NCBI GenBank assembly: GCA_021414165.1
Contig: JAIOPA010000464.1
Coordinates: forward strand, 1 to 5,632
Length of the DNA stretch: 5,632 nt
Source: Candidatus Eiseniibacteriota bacterium
GTDB taxonomy: Bacteria; Eisenbacteria; RBG-16-71-46
Direction of reading: 5' to 3'
The position numbers and the translations under genes are program-made. This document shows, piece by piece, positions 4,705 through 5,632 of the stretch. Under the pieces are notes generated by a model. The model did not search any database, was not told the origin of the DNA, and saw nothing but the letters and a program-made list of their open reading frames with translations. Position 1 is the stretch's first letter; each line of letters opens with the position of its first letter.

Positions 4705-5632
4705 GCTCGCGTTGTCGCTTGCCGTTCTCGTCCCGTCGTCCGCCATGGCGTCGTCCGCCCGCATCGCCGGGCTGAACGTGCCGGGGGACTACGTGAAGGA
4801 CGACACCGGCATGTTCACGTACCTGTCCGCGGTCGCCAGTTCGTCCAATCAGGTCTGGATCGAGCCGGGTGCGGTCGAACCGGCCATGGGCGCCGTGCTC
4901 GGCAACCTGTGGGATGGCCGCACCGGCACGTGGGCTCTTCACCTGCGACGCTTCGCGCCCCAGCTGGGACAGGCCACGATCGGCGATGCCGGGATCACGT
5001 CGCAGCTCGGCTTCCGCGACCCCAACCTGAATGGCGAGGCGCTGGACCTCATGTGGGGCCACCGGCTGGGCAAGGGCACGCTGGGCCTGCGGCTCAACCG
5101 CTCGTTCGTCTCGAACGAACTGCCCGCCGGGACCACCGAGGGTAGCGGCAACTTCCAGCGCAACGTGTGGGGCATCGGTGCCGGCTACGGCTTCAGCTTC
5201 GGCGAAGGCCGCGATGCCGAACTGTCGTTGCTGTGGCAGCAGCGCTCGTTCCAGGGCACGAACTTCGTGACGCCGAGCCAGGCCAAGGACGCGGGCTCGA
5301 ACTCGTTCCTGATCGCGGGACGTGCGTTCATGCGCACGAGCGGCACGCTCACGGTTGTGCCGACCGTGAAGCTCTATCAGTTCGACCTGGCCGCCGCTGA
5401 TGCCGGTGGTGCGGTGACGGACGCGCTCATCAGCGGTTGGCAGGCAGGTGTGGCGGGCAACTGGACGATCGGTTCCGACGATCTGTTCGTGCTCGGCGCG
5501 CAGTTCCTGAACAACCGCAGCGAGCAGACCAACCCGGGCAACCCACAGCAGGTGATCGTCGAGAAGTACTACCCGAACGCGTTCATGGCGCTCGAGACGC
5601 GCGTGAACCCGTGGCTGCAACTGCGTTTCGGT
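4676..5632 (+). CDS. Outer-membrane beta-barrel-like protein, paralog 2 (runs off right edge)
   Basis: 319 codons are present and the C-terminus is missing. The GTG start gives a signal peptide (MHPFRR, a Leu/Ala/Val core, cleavage near SAMA after residue 25). The mature part aligns with paralog 1 along its length with few gaps: by hand about 166 of 296 aligned positions are identical, roughly 56%. The most conserved blocks are GLNVPGDYVKD, AMGAVLGNLWDG, NGEALDLMWGH, LGLR-NRSF-SNE, WGIGAG, AGNWT-GSDDLF and YPN-FMALET. By comparison about 90 residues remain beyond the window. Arg codons are mostly CGC (only 2 of 16 mature Arg codons are CGT), so this copy looks less optimised for expression. 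No good promoter is visible between the terminator and the start. It may rely on read-through or on a promoter I cannot recognise. Function unknown; probably the same fold and location as paralog 1. Confidence 0.87.
   Translation, partial: MHPFRRALPLLALSLAVLVPSSAMASSARIAGLNVPGDYVKDDTGMFTYLSAVASSSNQVWIEPGAVEPAMGAVLGNLWDGRTGTWALHLRRFAPQLGQATIGDAGITSQLGFRDPNLNGEALDLMWGHRLGKGTLGLRLNRSFVSNELPAGTTEGSGNFQRNVWGIGAGYGFSFGEGRDAELSLLWQQRSFQGTNFVTPSQAKDAGSNSFLIAGRAFMRTSGTLTVVPTVKLYQFDLAAADAGGAVTDALISGWQAGVAGNWTIGSDDLFVLGAQFLNNRSEQTNPGNPQQVIVEKYYPNAFMALETRVNPWLQLRFG

Noticed and set aside
3212..5620. An 802-codon open frame on the minus strand across both barrel genes
   Set aside because: It is very rich in Arg, Ala and His, spans a strong terminator and intergenic DNA, and mirrors two well-supported genes. 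It is a stop-free shadow of GC-rich coding sequence.

Overview
The window is GC-rich bacterial DNA from a cell that appears to have an outer membrane. The gene set is a signal-peptide M6-family metalloprotease, a GWxTD-domain protein, an SH3/NlpC-P60 peptidase and two tandem outer-membrane-barrel-like proteins, one of which ends in Phe. GWxTD proteins and secreted M6 proteases together are typical of poorly cultured diderm lineages such as Candidatus Eisenbacteria, Gemmatimonadota and relatives. Eisenbacteria-like is my best guess, but it is an inference from gene families and not a phylogenetic result.

Layout. (1) 1-714, minus strand: N-terminal 238 codons of an M6-like secreted metalloprotease, running off the left edge before its expected HExxH site. 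(2) 715-913: divergent intergenic region with one weak minus-strand promoter candidate. (3) 914-3027, plus strand: a two-gene, translationally coupled pair (ATGA overlap). It consists of an exported GWxTD-domain protein of unknown function and a NlpC/P60 gamma-D-glutamyl-diaminoacyl-type peptidase with two SH3-like domains and no visible signal peptide. (4) 3028-3334: a 307-base gap with a short palindrome and hairpin after the peptidase, a consensus -35 promoter (TTGACA) and a long leader of about 220 nt. The leader contains a terminator-like hairpin with a short U-run and overlapping alternative helices. (5) 3335-4516: first barrel paralog, with a strong Shine-Dalgarno sequence, CGT-biased Arg codons and a strong intrinsic terminator at 4553-4596. 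(6) 4676-5632: second barrel paralog, about 56% identical by hand alignment, open at the right edge.

How they may fit together: all five products are envelope or secreted proteins, or peptidoglycan-active. The GWxTD/NlpC pair looks like one transcription unit. The first barrel looks like an abundantly made outer-membrane protein with its own promoter, leader and terminator. The second barrel is a less codon-optimised copy insulated by that terminator. I do not see CRISPR arrays, tRNA or rRNA genes, insertion sequences or phage genes. The least explained parts are the barrel family itself and the long structured leader of the first barrel.
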